Below, piece by piece: positions 1 to 12,460 of a stretch of 64,000 nt of DNA (positions are counted from its first letter, which is position 1; the number at the start of each line of letters is the position of its first letter). Source of the DNA: Wuchereria bancrofti. Its lineage: Eukaryota; Nematoda; Chromadorea; Rhabditida; Onchocercidae. Made by a program: the position numbers and the translations under genes. The DNA is taken from contig SSBO01000004.1 of NCBI GenBank assembly GCA_005281725.1, forward strand, positions 1,612,001 to 1,676,000. The letters run 5' to 3'. The notes beneath the pieces are model-generated. The model was not told where the DNA came from. It made no database searches and saw nothing but the letters and a program-made list of their open reading frames with translations.

Positions 1-2374
1 ATTTCATAATCACTCCCTATATAAAGCATAGTAACAATTGAACTTTTCTAGATGATAATTCCATTGCTTTTAAACAAAACTAAAAAATTACATACATTCT
101 TCTCATTTTTCCACAACAAATTATCACCCTAAACAAGCAAGCGTACATTTTATTTGGCACTTTTTGGTCAGTTGGCCGACTAAATGAGGAGGACAGAAAG
201 AAGAGGCAACTAAAAGAAAGGAAGGGAAAGCTAGGCCGATGAGTATATCAGAAAGCACTGAGGATTACGGCTCCAACAACTGTTGGTAAGCAATAAATGG
301 TTCGCGAACTTCACACAAGACTAATGAGCGACAAATTGCCTCGACGATGGTGTGAATTGTAAATTATCCCTCCGCTTTAATTTAATCTTCTTCGCCTCTC
401 TTCTCCCGCATCTTCAAAGAAAGCTCGAAGCAGGTATCACCGTTCGCAAATCTCAGCTACCCTGCCGGAATCACAGCATATCCTGTATTCCTGATTCCAA
501 AATCCAGGTTGAATAATATTTTTTGCTGGATGAATCGAATGAACTTTTTTGAATTGGATGAGCAGTTTGGTTGCAAAAGATACTATAAATATTTTCTAAT
601 ACATTCAACATTAATACTACTATCAGTGCCTAATGCATCGCTCGTTTGCCTTAAACAGTTAAGCTGAAGAAATCAAAGATTAGGAAGAGTAAAAAGTATC
701 AAAAAAAAATAAGAATGATAAAAGTTTGTAAAAAATTAGGAACCAGTAAGACTGTTTATCATAATTGCATGTTAAATTCAGGTCTGCTAGATATATCAGT
801 GGTACTAAAGTATTGAAGAATTACATATTAAAATGTTCTATAAGGCTTTGCCAATATATCAAAGAATTTCAGAAAAATTCCCTTTAGTTTTTTTTTATAA
901 CAAACCATAAAAATGAAATATGAATGCTTTGTTTGTATTAGTGTGACCATTAAACCAGTGATAATTTCTACTGATAATAACGTTAGTTTTGCGGCTTAAG
1001 CATCGAACAAGTTTAGAAGAGAAGGTATTAGCGGCAAGAACGAAAAGAAGCGGCACCGTTTGTCCTTTTCCCATAATGAGGATAATGTTATTTGTTCCTG
1101 AATAAGAGAAGATACAGAATACATGTGGACAAATTTGCCAAAGTTTTATTCTTGTTTTCTGTCTTATCAGCACAAGCAAAAAGGACGATGAGAAATGATA
1201 GCACAAAGACAGCTGACTCACTTACATATACATAAGAACATCCTTTACTTATCAAAAGTTTCGTGATATTTTCTTTTGAAAATTGCAATCAGACATTGTG
1301 CTAAAGTCCTACAAAAGCATATATGAAATCAAGTTCGTATTCAGCTGCTTAAAGTGTTTTCAAGTCTCTCAAAAAGTATTAAAGTATTGGTAGACAATAG
1401 CATTTCAGCGAACATCTTTAAGGAATTTTAGGTTTGAACTGTAATGCAACGTTGTTTTATATGACAACAAGTTCAAAATTGAAATTGTTTATGTCTTGCT
1501 GTATTTTATAATAAAATGTTAAAATTTATTTTACTACAATGATAAATCAATTCAATGCATAGCGTTTTCTATCTAATACTGGCGAATCACTAGTTATTGA
1601 TGGAATTCAAAGCAAGAACAGAAAATTATTATCAGGTAATTTGCTTAAAGATATGAAGTTAATAGTTGAATAATTTTCGGTAAAGTGATATGAAAAATGT
1701 TAAGAGGAAAAGGTGCTTCATCAATGAGAAATATATGATAGGGATGACAGGTCGATGAGATTTAAGGCTATGTATTCTTTCGAGAAGCTCATTTAAACAG
1801 AATTGTCTTTACAACGATGCTAATGTAAGTCATGAACAATGTTGCTAAATCTTTGAAAACATTAATTGTAAAGTGACTATCCATCAAAATCAATCAGTAC
1901 TTTTAAACTCTCTTCTTACTATATAAGGCGATAGTGAAGATTAGTGAACAAATTATAATTATCGATTTTAGTCCATCGCCCTTGCAATATTTGGTGGATT
2001 ATTTTTGTGTTGTATTGCAGTTTAATCGTCATATTTTCAGATTTCATATATGCCTTAGATATCATTTAAACGCAATAATTGCCGCTGAGCTTAATCAATG
2101 CAACAGCACAAACAGCCGTTGATCTTGTTAACACCTGACTAATTGCTCAAAAGACAAAGATTTCGCTATCCTTTGATGTGATCCCAAAATCATTGCTGCA
2201 AAACTTTACAGTAAAGCGATATCACCAATTGCAAATAGAACCCAAAATCTAAAAGGATTACTAAGAAGTTTCCTGTGATTATGGATGCCTCGTAACTAAT
2301 CTTTTTTCTCTTTCAAAAAGTTCCATTTTCTAAGCTAACAACGATTGTTGTATATCTGTGTGTATTTGTGCAAT

Positions 2375-2375
2375 C

Positions 2376-2408
<33 letters not shown>

Positions 2409-2442
2409 ATATATATGTGTGTTTGTTGTGTTTGTTTGTTTG
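2375..2442. repeat. GT / TATG microsatellite
   Basis: A run of GT dinucleotides passes into TATG tetranucleotides and then a degenerate TGTT-rich tail. It is an ordinary simple repeat with no coding content. Confidence 0.9.
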
Positions 2443-2965
2443 CTAACAGTGGTTTATTTATAACACCAATAAACAGCTTTGTGAGACTTGGATGAACCTA
2501 AAAATTTAAAGTTCATATTTGTCTAAGTAGTACTGACAGCATTAATAATTAGTGGTATTTCCAAATGTCGTTATTTTACTCATTTTCAATTTATTTTGAA
2601 AATTTATTTATTTCTATGATAAACTTTGAACGTTCAGCAAAAGTGAAAAGAATAAACGATTCTCGAAGCAAAAAGATTTACAAATTTGAAAAAGTAAATC
2701 AGTAATTCTTTACTATTTTGTGTTTTATTTAGAACAATATCTTTACAAAGGTTATCATCATTCTCGAATTTGGTAGCCATTTTGTGATTCTGACAAGCAA
2801 TCGTAGTCTTAGAAGGATAAATTACGCAAAACTAAACTTTTTTTCAAGAATTGCATCGACGAATGCATTCAAATTTTTGCATTCAGTTGAAGGAACATTT
2901 GAATCGGTTAAAAAGTGACATATGTTAACAATAAAATAATTTTAAACGCAATTGCAAAAACACAC

Positions 2966-2988
2966 GAGGAGAGAGAGGGAGAGAGAGA
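2966..2988. repeat. GA-rich microsatellite
   Basis: A short imperfect GA dinucleotide run in non-coding DNA. Confidence 0.85.
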
Positions 2989-4634
2989 ATTGTGGGGATA
3001 GTTGTTCAATGGGAATAAACGATGAATTCAGACCGCTACAGACAGGTCCTTAAGCAAAGGGTCTTCTGTCTTCTTTCAATAAATCAGAATATTTATGGAT
3101 TTAAAGCAAATCACTCAACCATCACAGAAAAGATTTCTTTTGACATTCTGATACGACAGAAATTTGCATAAAATAGCACCTGAGAAACATGTTCACTTGG
3201 CTCTTCATTCTTTCCTGAAAGATCCATTGAAAATCGTTAAGTATGTGAAGATCTAACAGCATTTTCAAAGAGGAAAATGTGGAGTCGCTTTACAGACTGA
3301 ATTTCGAGTATACGAAGTAAACTAAAAGTTTTTGTTTCTCTGCATGAAGCCAGTGGTGGTGCAACTTACCTATAATTTGAAAGTAAGTACCTTGTAGAGG
3401 GATAAAATGAGTTACTTGAAGTCATATGATTTCTTGTTCTTATGATTTAATAAGAAAAGTCCAATTTTGTAAATGATTATTTGACAAATTAATTAAGAAT
3501 TTGTGTAAATTTTGACTGGGTGAGGAATGGTTCTTTAGAGGAGATAGAGAAGTAAACAATTTTTGTTATTGTGTCACATCAAATTAGTAACAACTGTTGA
3601 TTGTCGTTTCACAAGTATTAATTCATCCACCCATCATATGGAGTATCTAACCTTTTCCTTAAAAACAGGTTTGAATGTTAGACCGTTTATTTGAGTTAGG
3701 AAAGCTTCGAGAAAATGCTTTTTAATTAAATTCTTAAGAATTTTTCGAATTTTAGATTAATCATTCTGAAAATTTTCCCTGTCGGGAGGCAAAATTTGAT
3801 AAGTAAACGTTTACATCGAAGAAGTTCGTTCAATTTTGATACTTTGTTGTAAAATTATATTTATTGTCTGTTTATTTAGAGTGAACAGAATTCTTATCAT
3901 CTGTCGATATATCTCATTGCAGTTGTTTTTTTTTTTATAATTTCTTAATTAAACAAAGAATGAATTTCGAAAATGGTAAAGTTTTGAAAACATTTTGGTG
4001 ATTCATATTGACACAAATATCTTGTCTTCTCAAAATCCAGAAATCTAGAAATATTGAAAATGGTTGTTTGCATTTCATATCAAAACAAATAAACGATGTT
4101 TTTTATGACTTTCAACAAATTTATCCAAGCAATAAGATGATCAATGACCTGAAGCTGTTCAGCTCTAAGCTTTAGCCTGAAGCACAACTGTGAAAGCAGT
4201 GATTCTCCTCTCCAAGAGATGATGGATCGTAATTTATTGAAAGAAAAGAAGATGTAAAGAAGAGGTTGGGAGAAAAGACGATAGTGATTGGCAGTTGGGA
4301 TGAAATAAACTTAAAGATTGGAATGCACTGGAAGTATCAATGCAGTTGGATAATGCAACTCTATAGCATAAAGACGTTCTCTCTTCAAGGACGATTGATT
4401 TTTCAGATAAAGAAACGATCGGTCTATCAAATTTTCATCCATAACAATAATTTAATTTTCTGACGTGTAATTGTTTTTTTGTTTTGTTTTGAATGTATTT
4501 CGATTCAAAAGAATTGTCACTTTTATTAGAATAGATACAATATCAATAAATAAACAAATGAAAAATTAAATAAACAAGTTAACAAAAAAAGAATAAATAA
4601 TAAAAACATGAAATAGTTGTTACAACATATTACA

Positions 4635-4895
4635 TTAATCCTTTGACCCAGGTGAATACATTTCAATATCAGAATATGATACATAGAGGAAGTCTAGACT
4701 TGTGCTGAAATTTTTTTTCTGTTGAAATACAACTGAAGTAACAACTCCCGTGAACTGCATAGTTTGTCCATTTAAGAGAAAAAATAACACTACTACTACG
4801 ACAGTATGACACGTAATATGCGACGCGTGACGTATTATCATTTCTTGACAATCTTCAGATGTTGCCATGGCTCGATTACCCAAAATATTTGAACT
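4635..4895 (-). CDS. Possible terminal exon of an unrecognised membrane protein
   Basis: On the minus strand a pyrimidine-rich acceptor (CTCCCTTACAG) is followed directly by an open frame of about 86 codons to a TAA at 4635. The frame contains a hydrophobic run (TVVVVVLFFLLNG) that could be a membrane segment and ends in an acidic, Tyr/Ser-rich tail (YSDIEMYSPGSKD). No family is recognised. It sits on the same strand as, and about 590 bases beyond, the stop codon of the forkhead gene, so it could be an alternative last exon of that gene, part of a separate small gene, or chance. A second frame across the same bases is also open for 60 codons, which weakens the case. Confidence 0.22.
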   Translation of the reverse strand, partial: SSNILGNRAMATSEDCQEMIIRHASHITCHTVVVVVLFFLLNGQTMQFTGVVTSVVFQQKKNFSTSLDFLYVSYSDIEMYSPGSKD

Positions 4896-5481
4896 CTGTA
4901 AGGGAGCAAAAGGAAAGGAGAGAAAACTGTTATATTGAGCAATAGTTATATAACCTCACATTTCTCTATCCATGGTTCATAAGATCGATGGATGATTTTC
5001 AAATTTATATTTGAACCCAACAGGTAGAAGAATGACAAGATAAAAGCAAATGTGGTGATTCAGGTGGAAATATTCAGAATTGTGCAAAATAAGTCATCTA
5101 CAATTATCGATAACTTAAATTTTAATATTGTTGTTACACACAGAAATCTTCTGTAACAATTTTAATAAATATCGCATGTTTTTATTTAATCTGCAGATGA
5201 ACTTTTTAAAGGGAAATGAGATTATTAGAAATTATAGTTTAAAAATCATCCAGAATAGAAGTTAAAACAACTCTGACTGTTTCATAGATGTCTGATCAGT
5301 GACCCCGGATCATTAGATTAATCAAGGTTAAAAATGAGCAATAATAAGTGAACAACAGAGATTATACATCAATGAAAAGAAAAGGGCCCTGTTGAAATTA
5401 CAACTGATGAGATACATTTAGTAAAAATTGATTTCAAATTATTATCATACATACATTCAATATGTCAGTGTTGACCTTGTA

Positions 5482-8400
5482 TTATTTGTAAGTCGTAGGG
5501 CTACTGTCACTTTGCGATGATGCTATAACTTTTGCGGCTATCGTAGCAAGCAGTTTCTGATGATCAGCAGTTGGTGATATACCCGTGGGAATGCATGGAA
5601 AAGGTGAGGGTGCATGCGTAGCTGGTGGTATCATTAATGTTCGTGGATTAGCGACAGGAATTCGAGGTGGAAAACCTTCAGGTAAACGAGGCACAAGTGG
5701 TGGAAATGGCAACGATGGAGCTGGTCTGATGGGTGTTAATCGCGGAAGTGGTGAAACACCAGGGGTTCCAATGAATGCTGAAGCTAGAAAAGGTGGTCTT
5801 GGAGGTAAGAACGCTGCTCCAGGATAAGCAACTGACTGATAACCCGGTTCTGGTTGCTGGCGTTTAAATCTGAAATTTTCTTCTTACAAATGCCGTTTAA
5901 ATTTATTCAAATAAAGCAGGAAATTATAGGTATGCAGAACTCTGTTCAGAGCTTAATCTACTGCTTTAAAAATTCAAAATCTTAATTCATAAAAAAGACC
6001 GCCTCCACAATTTACTTTCTGATTTGATGAAACGACACCCATTGTCGGCAACTAATTAATTTGTATGTTGTTCGAGTTGTGTATTCTTTTTAAAATAACA
6101 TCATTTTTATACCGTAATCCTTAATTAATCATTCCTCCACTCTTAACAAGAATCAAATCATTATTTCCGAAATGTAAATGAATGTGAAACACCTTTTGCG
6201 GCGTCTAAGAAATGATCCATTATCGAACATATCCTCAGCTTTCGGATCTAAGGCCCAATAATTTCCTTTTCCGGGATTCCCTGGTTCTCGTGGGATTTTA
6301 ACGAAACAATCATTTAAACTCAAATTATGCCTGATTGAATTTTGCCATGCCGGAAATTTTTCTCGATAGTACTGTAAAGGCCAAATTTGATTGCTATCAA
6401 TTAATAAAGTTGAAAATTCGAATAAGATATGCTGATCATACTAATTTGAATTATTCTGTAAGTTAAATGAAGTTAAACTTCTTATTAATGAGAAGGAACA
6501 TTTGCTGGCTTCTCTCAAATTTCATAACTTCCAAACACCTAAAACTATTTAGGTTCTTACCAAGAATTGAGCATCGATCTCTCTCTCTAAAAATCAATTG
6601 CTTACCCGCTATATGTTAACTTTCACAGCTAGCAATTAAGAAAAACTAAGAATTTGCAAAGTGGAGACAAACCTGAAATCGGTTAATAATAAAGTCGCAT
6701 ATCTGCGACAAAGTCAACTTCTTGTCGGGACTATTCAGGATTGCCATTGCAATCAAAGCAATGTATGAGTAAGCTGGTTTAGTTGTGCTAGACTTGTTTC
6801 GGTTACTGCTGTGCTTGTTCGTCTGCCTATGAAGAAATTAATTATCTAAAAATTGCGTTCTCTAAATAGATTCGTGAAATATTTATTAGAAATATTTTAA
6901 TCATTTAAACTCATTGAGATCCAGTTTTTGAATTTTCATTGTTAATTAGAAGTAAACTCTGATACTGACTATATAGTACCTCGGATTATCTTCGCACTGG
7001 CCCTCATCATCTGAACTAAAACTGAGTGGTTCGTGATATATTTCTAAGCTTGAACCAGGTCGATTAGTATCCTTGGCAAAATTAGTTGACCACTTTGGTG
7101 ATGCTGAACCTTCCTGAAGGTATGACATGCATTTTTACAATATTTTTGTAAAAAAAATGGATAAAGTATATTCGCAAGTCTATTTATTTTGCTAGTCATG
7201 GTGCAGTAATTTTAGGTTTGACCTTTTCATTTTGAGTGTAGTAATATTCTTAAAAGTTTTTGAATTAAAAGAAAGAAACTACTTTCCTTAATCGTCCTGA
7301 TTTACTAGAGAAATCTAAGTAAAAGTTGGAAAATAGAATGGAAGCTGTGCAAAATAATAAATGTAGTACACGGATAAAGTGGCGTAATATGGAAGAAATG
7401 AAAAGAGAATAGTAATTAAGAGGAGAATACACAACTCAATTCAATAATGTTAAATGATCCATAATCAATAGGGTTACTTTAATGTATGAGATAATTGTTG
7501 GTAAGCGGCACTGTATTGCAGGCTATTGCGCAACGGCAGTTGTTTGACACTGTCGAGACGATGAACCAACTGCTAATGAGACAAGTGTTATCTCGATAAC
7601 CTAATACTTGGAAATGATATTTTCTAGTAAGAATGAAAGAATGACTGATATCACATCGTCTCTTTTTATTATCCTTTTACCTTTTACTAAATAACCCAGT
7701 AATTCTGCACAAAAAAGCAAATAATAGTCGTAAAAATAATAGTAAAAATAATAATAGTCGATAATGCTGCGTCTGAATGTTAGTTGGAGATTCTTATGAA
7801 TTTCTTTCAGTGATACCATCATTTTTTCTATTTGAGCAAAGAAGGTAATAGCAATTATTCAATGAAGTCCTTTGAAACGTTTAAAATGTAATTAATTTTA
7901 CAAAATTATTAAATTCAAAACTCTGCAACTTCATAAAGAAATAAAATAGAATTTCAATCATATTATTGAAGAAATATCAGAAGTAATTAAAAAGGTGTTT
8001 TGAAGAAATCAAATCTTTTTCTTACAGAAAAACTTTTTTTTCTTCAACTAGGAAAAGATTGTCGACCAGTTTAATTAATCAGAGATCAATGAAAAATCAT
8101 TTTAACTTAATTCCTGATACTAAGTTGATAAAGTTTGATTTTGTTATTTAAATTATAAGTTTATTACGTCAGCACAAGTATTTGTCATCTAATAAAAAAT
8201 CAATATATTCCAAATTGAGGAAGTGGACATAATAATGAGATAAATTTTGTAATAAAAATGAAACAATAAACAATACACCAATGCAATTTATTACCGAACA
8301 ACCGATAATTACTTACCGATCTAGAAGAGCTGATGATATCCATTTTGCCATCACTACAAGCATTTCTGCTGATATCGATTCTTCCCTGCCTTCCTGATTT

Positions 8401-9726
8401 AGAGTACCTCGTGTATTTTGTACTACAACTAGCCTGGTGAGTCTAAAATAGTAAAGAACAGAAATCACAAAAATTAATATAAACATTTAAAAATAATTTC
8501 GAAATGTATCAAATGCCATCAAACCACACTTATTACATAGGCTTGGAATAAATAAAGGAACAGTTGAAGAACTGAAGAAACAAACATATTACGAGCGATG
8601 TGAACAATATGCAACAATGTTTAATGAAGGGAATGATAATAAAACTTTGAGAATGTTTCCATTTTTGATGGATATTATTTTCTAATGATCAATGATAAGT
8701 GTAAAGAATTATCAAACTGCTGAAGCGGTACGGTAACAAATTATTCTGCACGAAAAGTATATGCTGATTAAGACAGCATAAGTGGTTGAAGAGCTAGCTA
8801 ATCGTTAGTAATTTAGGAGGCCACAAGCGCAAACCATCCATCACTGCGCTTGTATTGCAGCAATGTATGATTGGATAAAGGATCTATCACCGCCCCAATA
8901 TTTCCAGTCTTACGAGTTTGAACTAGAACTATCAATTTTAAGTTTGAAAGTGCTTGATATATGTTACATTAAAGCTTGCTTTTAATTCTTTTTATTCTAA
9001 CAGTTCAAAAAGTTACATAAAAAACTCAGCTAACAGTTTGAAGATTTGAGTCAGAACTATTTGATTTTTTGCTTATAATGTGAAAAAAGCTGACAATTTA
9101 TTTTTCTTTAATTCAGTAAAGTAATCTTATGTTTCCTAAATCCAAAATTCGCTTCTAAACATACATTAATTTTATTGCTTATGTGTTCATCCGCGAAAAA
9201 GTTGTAGTCGGTTAAGTGTGATGATCCTGAGCTTGAACCTTGAACAGATGTTACATTATTATTACTGCTGTTTAATGATGAACTTTCCGGTCGATCTGGA
9301 CTTGTACTTGCCTGGAAATTTCGTAGGTAAATTAGAAAGATAAAGCATTATTATTGTTATTTATTATTACTATATTATATCATTATTATTATTCTCATCA
9401 AATGTTCGACAATCACTGAAGACACTTCAAACGTGGAACTTATTATATGTCAAAATATTTCCCATGCAAAGAAATAAAATAAACGAATCCATATCTCTAT
9501 AACCAAATTAGCCAATTAATCATTAATATGTCCCAGAATAAGCTAGAATAAGATAAAAATCTTTGCTTACCCTCAAAGTCTTACTGCTTGATTCTTTGCA
9601 TTTATTTGTGTTACCATAGGCGTCTTTGTTGCAACTTTCATGTGATCGTTTGCGCCCTTTAGCACCATTGTTCTCTATTTGACCGCACAATATTGATTCC
9701 ATCGAGAAACGCATATTGGCACTCAT
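5482..9726 (-). CDS. unc-130: Forkhead transcription factor, FoxD class (UNC-130 type)
   Basis: Seven coding exons in transcript order: 9726-9571, 9311-9165, 8442-8317, 7113-6980, 6826-6673, 6371-6193 and 5869-5482. All junctions keep phase and give 427 aa. The forkhead DNA-binding domain spans about residues 204-302. It opens [14 protein letters not shown], has recognition helix [10 protein letters not shown] (250-259), and closes with the FoxD-typical wing [13 protein letters not shown]. The N-terminus MRFSMESIL resembles that of C. elegans UNC-130, and FSMESIL (7-13) is close to the eh1 Groucho-binding motif. Residues 14-200 are Ser/Asn-rich and low complexity; the C-terminus is Pro-rich. 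The product should be a nuclear DNA-binding regulator; UNC-130 acts in cell migration and asymmetric division in C. elegans. Met5 is an alternative start, since the worm protein begins at the equivalent position. The donor of exon 4 (GTACTA) is weak but the phase fits. Orthology rests on the domain and N-terminus, recalled rather than searched. Confidence 0.93.
9700..9708 (-). other. eh1-like repression motif at the FoxD N-terminus
   Basis: Codons for FSMESIL (residues 7-13 of the forkhead protein) fall at about 9688-9708. Compared with the eh1 consensus F-x-I-x-x-I-L, only the third position differs (Met for Ile). In other Fox proteins such motifs recruit Groucho/TLE co-repressors, so this factor probably represses transcription. 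Function is inferred from the motif alone. Confidence 0.5.
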
Positions 9727-12276
9727 GCATAGATATCATTCACCTAGTTTTTATAGAACTTTAATTTAAAAGAATGCTTGTAAGCTTACGAGACAGTTCT
9801 AGACTAATGATCTCGATCAGCATAACAACAGAAAGCACTAACGGTAAGTGGTGCTTTATGCTGCTTTCTCAATTTTCGTTGAGTTTCTAATGAACATGTA
9901 AATCAGGAGGCTATTTTGGAATAAAATAGGAGTGGCAATTTAATAATTACCAAGTAGCTAATTTAGTTATTTAAATAAATTCTACAGTTAAACCAAATGA
10001 GTTTCATGCACATTATTATCAAATTGAATGATAATTTACTTCCTGGCATATCGGATTATTGCTGGACAGATTAAATCAGAAGCCATAGCCAATTTATTTT
10101 CCTTAACTTCCCAAGTCCATTCATTTCTCCAATATTGTTTTTGATAAAACAATATTATCTAACAATGGCGCAAAACAATTTCGGAAATTTATCATGAATG
10201 TTTATTCACGATGTTTACAACAGTTAAAGTTATTAGGGGAAAAAGGAGGTGTAACTATTATTACACAAAATGATAAAAATAAGAAGCAACCTGTTAGTTT
10301 GAAATGGCGAGAAGTGGAAGAAGAACGTGCTTCATCTTTGTGATTGGATTATTCTGATAAGGACAACTTTTTTGTCTGCTTGTTTAAACAGTGCAAATAA
10401 ACATGAATGGTCTTTTGTTGATTTATATCACACTGCAAAAAAAAGCAATCGAAGGTCAAAAAGGGTCTATTAGATTGTAAGCTCTCTTCTACATCATTCA
10501 TGCCATTTATGATGAACAGTTTTGCGGCAAATTCCCTTCTTCTGCCTTTCCTCAGGTAAAAATGTTTATCACACCAAATCTAACCTAAAATACATTTATC
10601 AGACAACTATACTGCGATTGTGTAAAAGTAATAGATATCCAATATACCTAAATCAAGAAGATGAGCCTATTAAGATTGCGAATCAGACTGACTGATTATT
10701 GATCACAAATTGTGTGTTTCCCGATCAAATAAATTTGATAATGTTATCAACTACGTAACTAATAAAAAAAAGATGATGAGAATATAACATTTCTTGTTAC
10801 TGCAAACAATTTATAAAAGACATTTTTAAAAAATCTGATAAACTCCATTAAATACGTTATGTTAGAAGAAGCGAACTCTCTGCGACAAACTTAGCTTATA
10901 AAAAGTAACTATTAACTTAGTACTGGCAACTATTAACTTATAAAAACAAAATCTATGAAAATAAAGAAATTCATCTAGTAACGGAGGAAAATTTCCTTTC
11001 AAAATCTTCGAAACTTATCATATTTCGATATCTTTTTTAAAGCAAATAAGTAATGAATTATTTAGAAAAAGAAGCATATTGATTTTTGCAAGCGTTTTAC
11101 TGCGAAATCTTGCAGTTAATTCGAAGTAGGAATATATAACTGCTTAGAATTAAAGCCAAAATGTCTATAAGGTAGCAGCAAATGTCACCTCCTAATATTT
11201 TTGTCTGTCCTGAGCATGAACTAAAATATTTCAAGGAATTGAATTCTGTGTCGACGACGAAAATAACATTTCAAAAAAGCAATCAAATATTAGGAAGAGT
11301 CTTTTAGATTTAGATCATAAATCACTTATAACACTTATGTTCTTTACATCAGATTCTCTTGTATTTTCCTAGCAGTTTAAAATAAGATTACGGCTTACAA
11401 ATTAAGACAGAATTGAGATCACAAAGTTATATTGTGAATGTCCCTTACAGTATTTCCTGAACAATTATTACTCAGTAATTCAGCACAAAATATATTACCA
11501 CTAGCATTTTCCACTATCATTTCTAATCATTAGACGAGCTCCTCTTCCTATTTCAATTCTTAAAAAAAATAGAAAACAGCTGCAAAAAACAAGCAGCAGG
11601 TAAGCGAATTTTAGGGCATCGGAAAGACGAAACAAATCAGACAATTGATAAATGTTTGATCGTTTTTAAAATAATGAAAAAAATTCGAATATTTTTCCAA
11701 CAAATAAAAAAGCAAAATGCAAAAAGACAATGCTAAATTAGATGCGGTAATGATTTTTGAATAGTATTACCCTCGAAAATCAGAATGAAACATTTTTATC
11801 TTATATTTCTATCATCGTGTAATAATTAATTGTCATTATTACTAATATTGCTACTATTGAACATATGAACTTACTATCTTTAAAGATAATTAACAATGTC
11901 AGACAAGAATTACACAAGCCCATACACATATACAAATTAGACTCTGAACGATCAGAGATTTTCAAGACTTTTTAAAATGTGTGTTTCCGTAGCTCTGCGA
12001 ACTTCTACAACTGTTACTCTAATTGAAATATGAGTAAGCAATGTTTAATATATTGTCGTCCATATCTTTCTGTTATTAGCAACTGTCCTTATCAATATCA
12101 ATCAATATTGCTACAGAAATGAATATATCATCCAAGAAATGATTCCTTCCCCGAACGCATGAATCCTTCCCAAAAAGCTCCTTCATTTTTCCGCTATGAA
12201 AATATTTACGAAAACGCAGAAAACATCTACAGTCATAAAATGAACAATCTCAAGTAGACTCACTTATGCTTTGATG

Positions 12277-12302
12277 ACACACACACACACACACACACAC
12301 AC
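12277..12302. repeat. CA dinucleotide microsatellite
   Basis: Thirteen AC units, followed by a degenerate ACAT/CATACA tail to about 12355. The minus-strand open frame that crosses it (12304-12510) is an artefact of the repeat. Confidence 0.95.
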
Positions 12303-12403
12303 ATCACACATATACACATACATACACCCATACATCCATATACACATACACACGACACGGTTTACATTTTGACAGCCAGCGAGCATGCCTTGTCATAGAT
12401 GGC

Positions 12404-12460
12404 GGGCGGAGCTTACACCTAATAAAAGCTCCGCCCTCTAATGTGATTGGTTTATAAAGC
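12404..12460. promoter_or_regulatory. GC-box inverted repeat with adjacent CCAAT and TATA-like boxes
   Basis: GGGCGGAGCTT at 12404-12414 and its exact reverse complement AAGCTCCGCCC at 12426-12436 are separated by 11 bases. Within 25 bases to the right lie ATTGG (reverse CCAAT, about 12446-12450) and TTTATAAAG. In DNA that is otherwise about 70% AT this is a striking GC-rich island with the layout of a compact promoter or enhancer core (paired Sp1/KLF-type boxes, NF-Y-type box, TATA box). No gene was found immediately to the right. The forkhead start lies 2.7 kb to the left on the minus strand. The regulatory role is inference. Confidence 0.4.

Larger units (their letters stand above)
1..5481. 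other. Gene-poor stretch downstream of the forkhead gene
   Basis: No gene was recognised with confidence in these 5.5 kb. The stretch is AT-rich with stops in all frames at short intervals. It holds a GA-rich run near 2966-2988, a GT/TATG microsatellite near 2375-2442, and a possible minus-strand exon at 4635-4895 (separate entry). A short plus-strand reading frame beginning at the ATG near 240 ends in a good donor-like GTAAGC near 287, but no partner exon was found. The 3' untranslated region of the minus-strand forkhead gene must lie at the right end of this interval. Confidence 0.6.

Noticed and set aside
895..1288. Overlapping minus-strand frames of 108 and 66 codons
   Set aside because: Two registers are open over the same bases, no domain is recognised, and no splice sites give a coherent product.
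10131..10160. Perfect inverted repeat AATATTGTTTT / AAAACAATATT with a 4-base loop
   Set aside because: AT-only palindromes of this length are common in such AT-rich DNA; no terminal repeats of a transposon were found around it.
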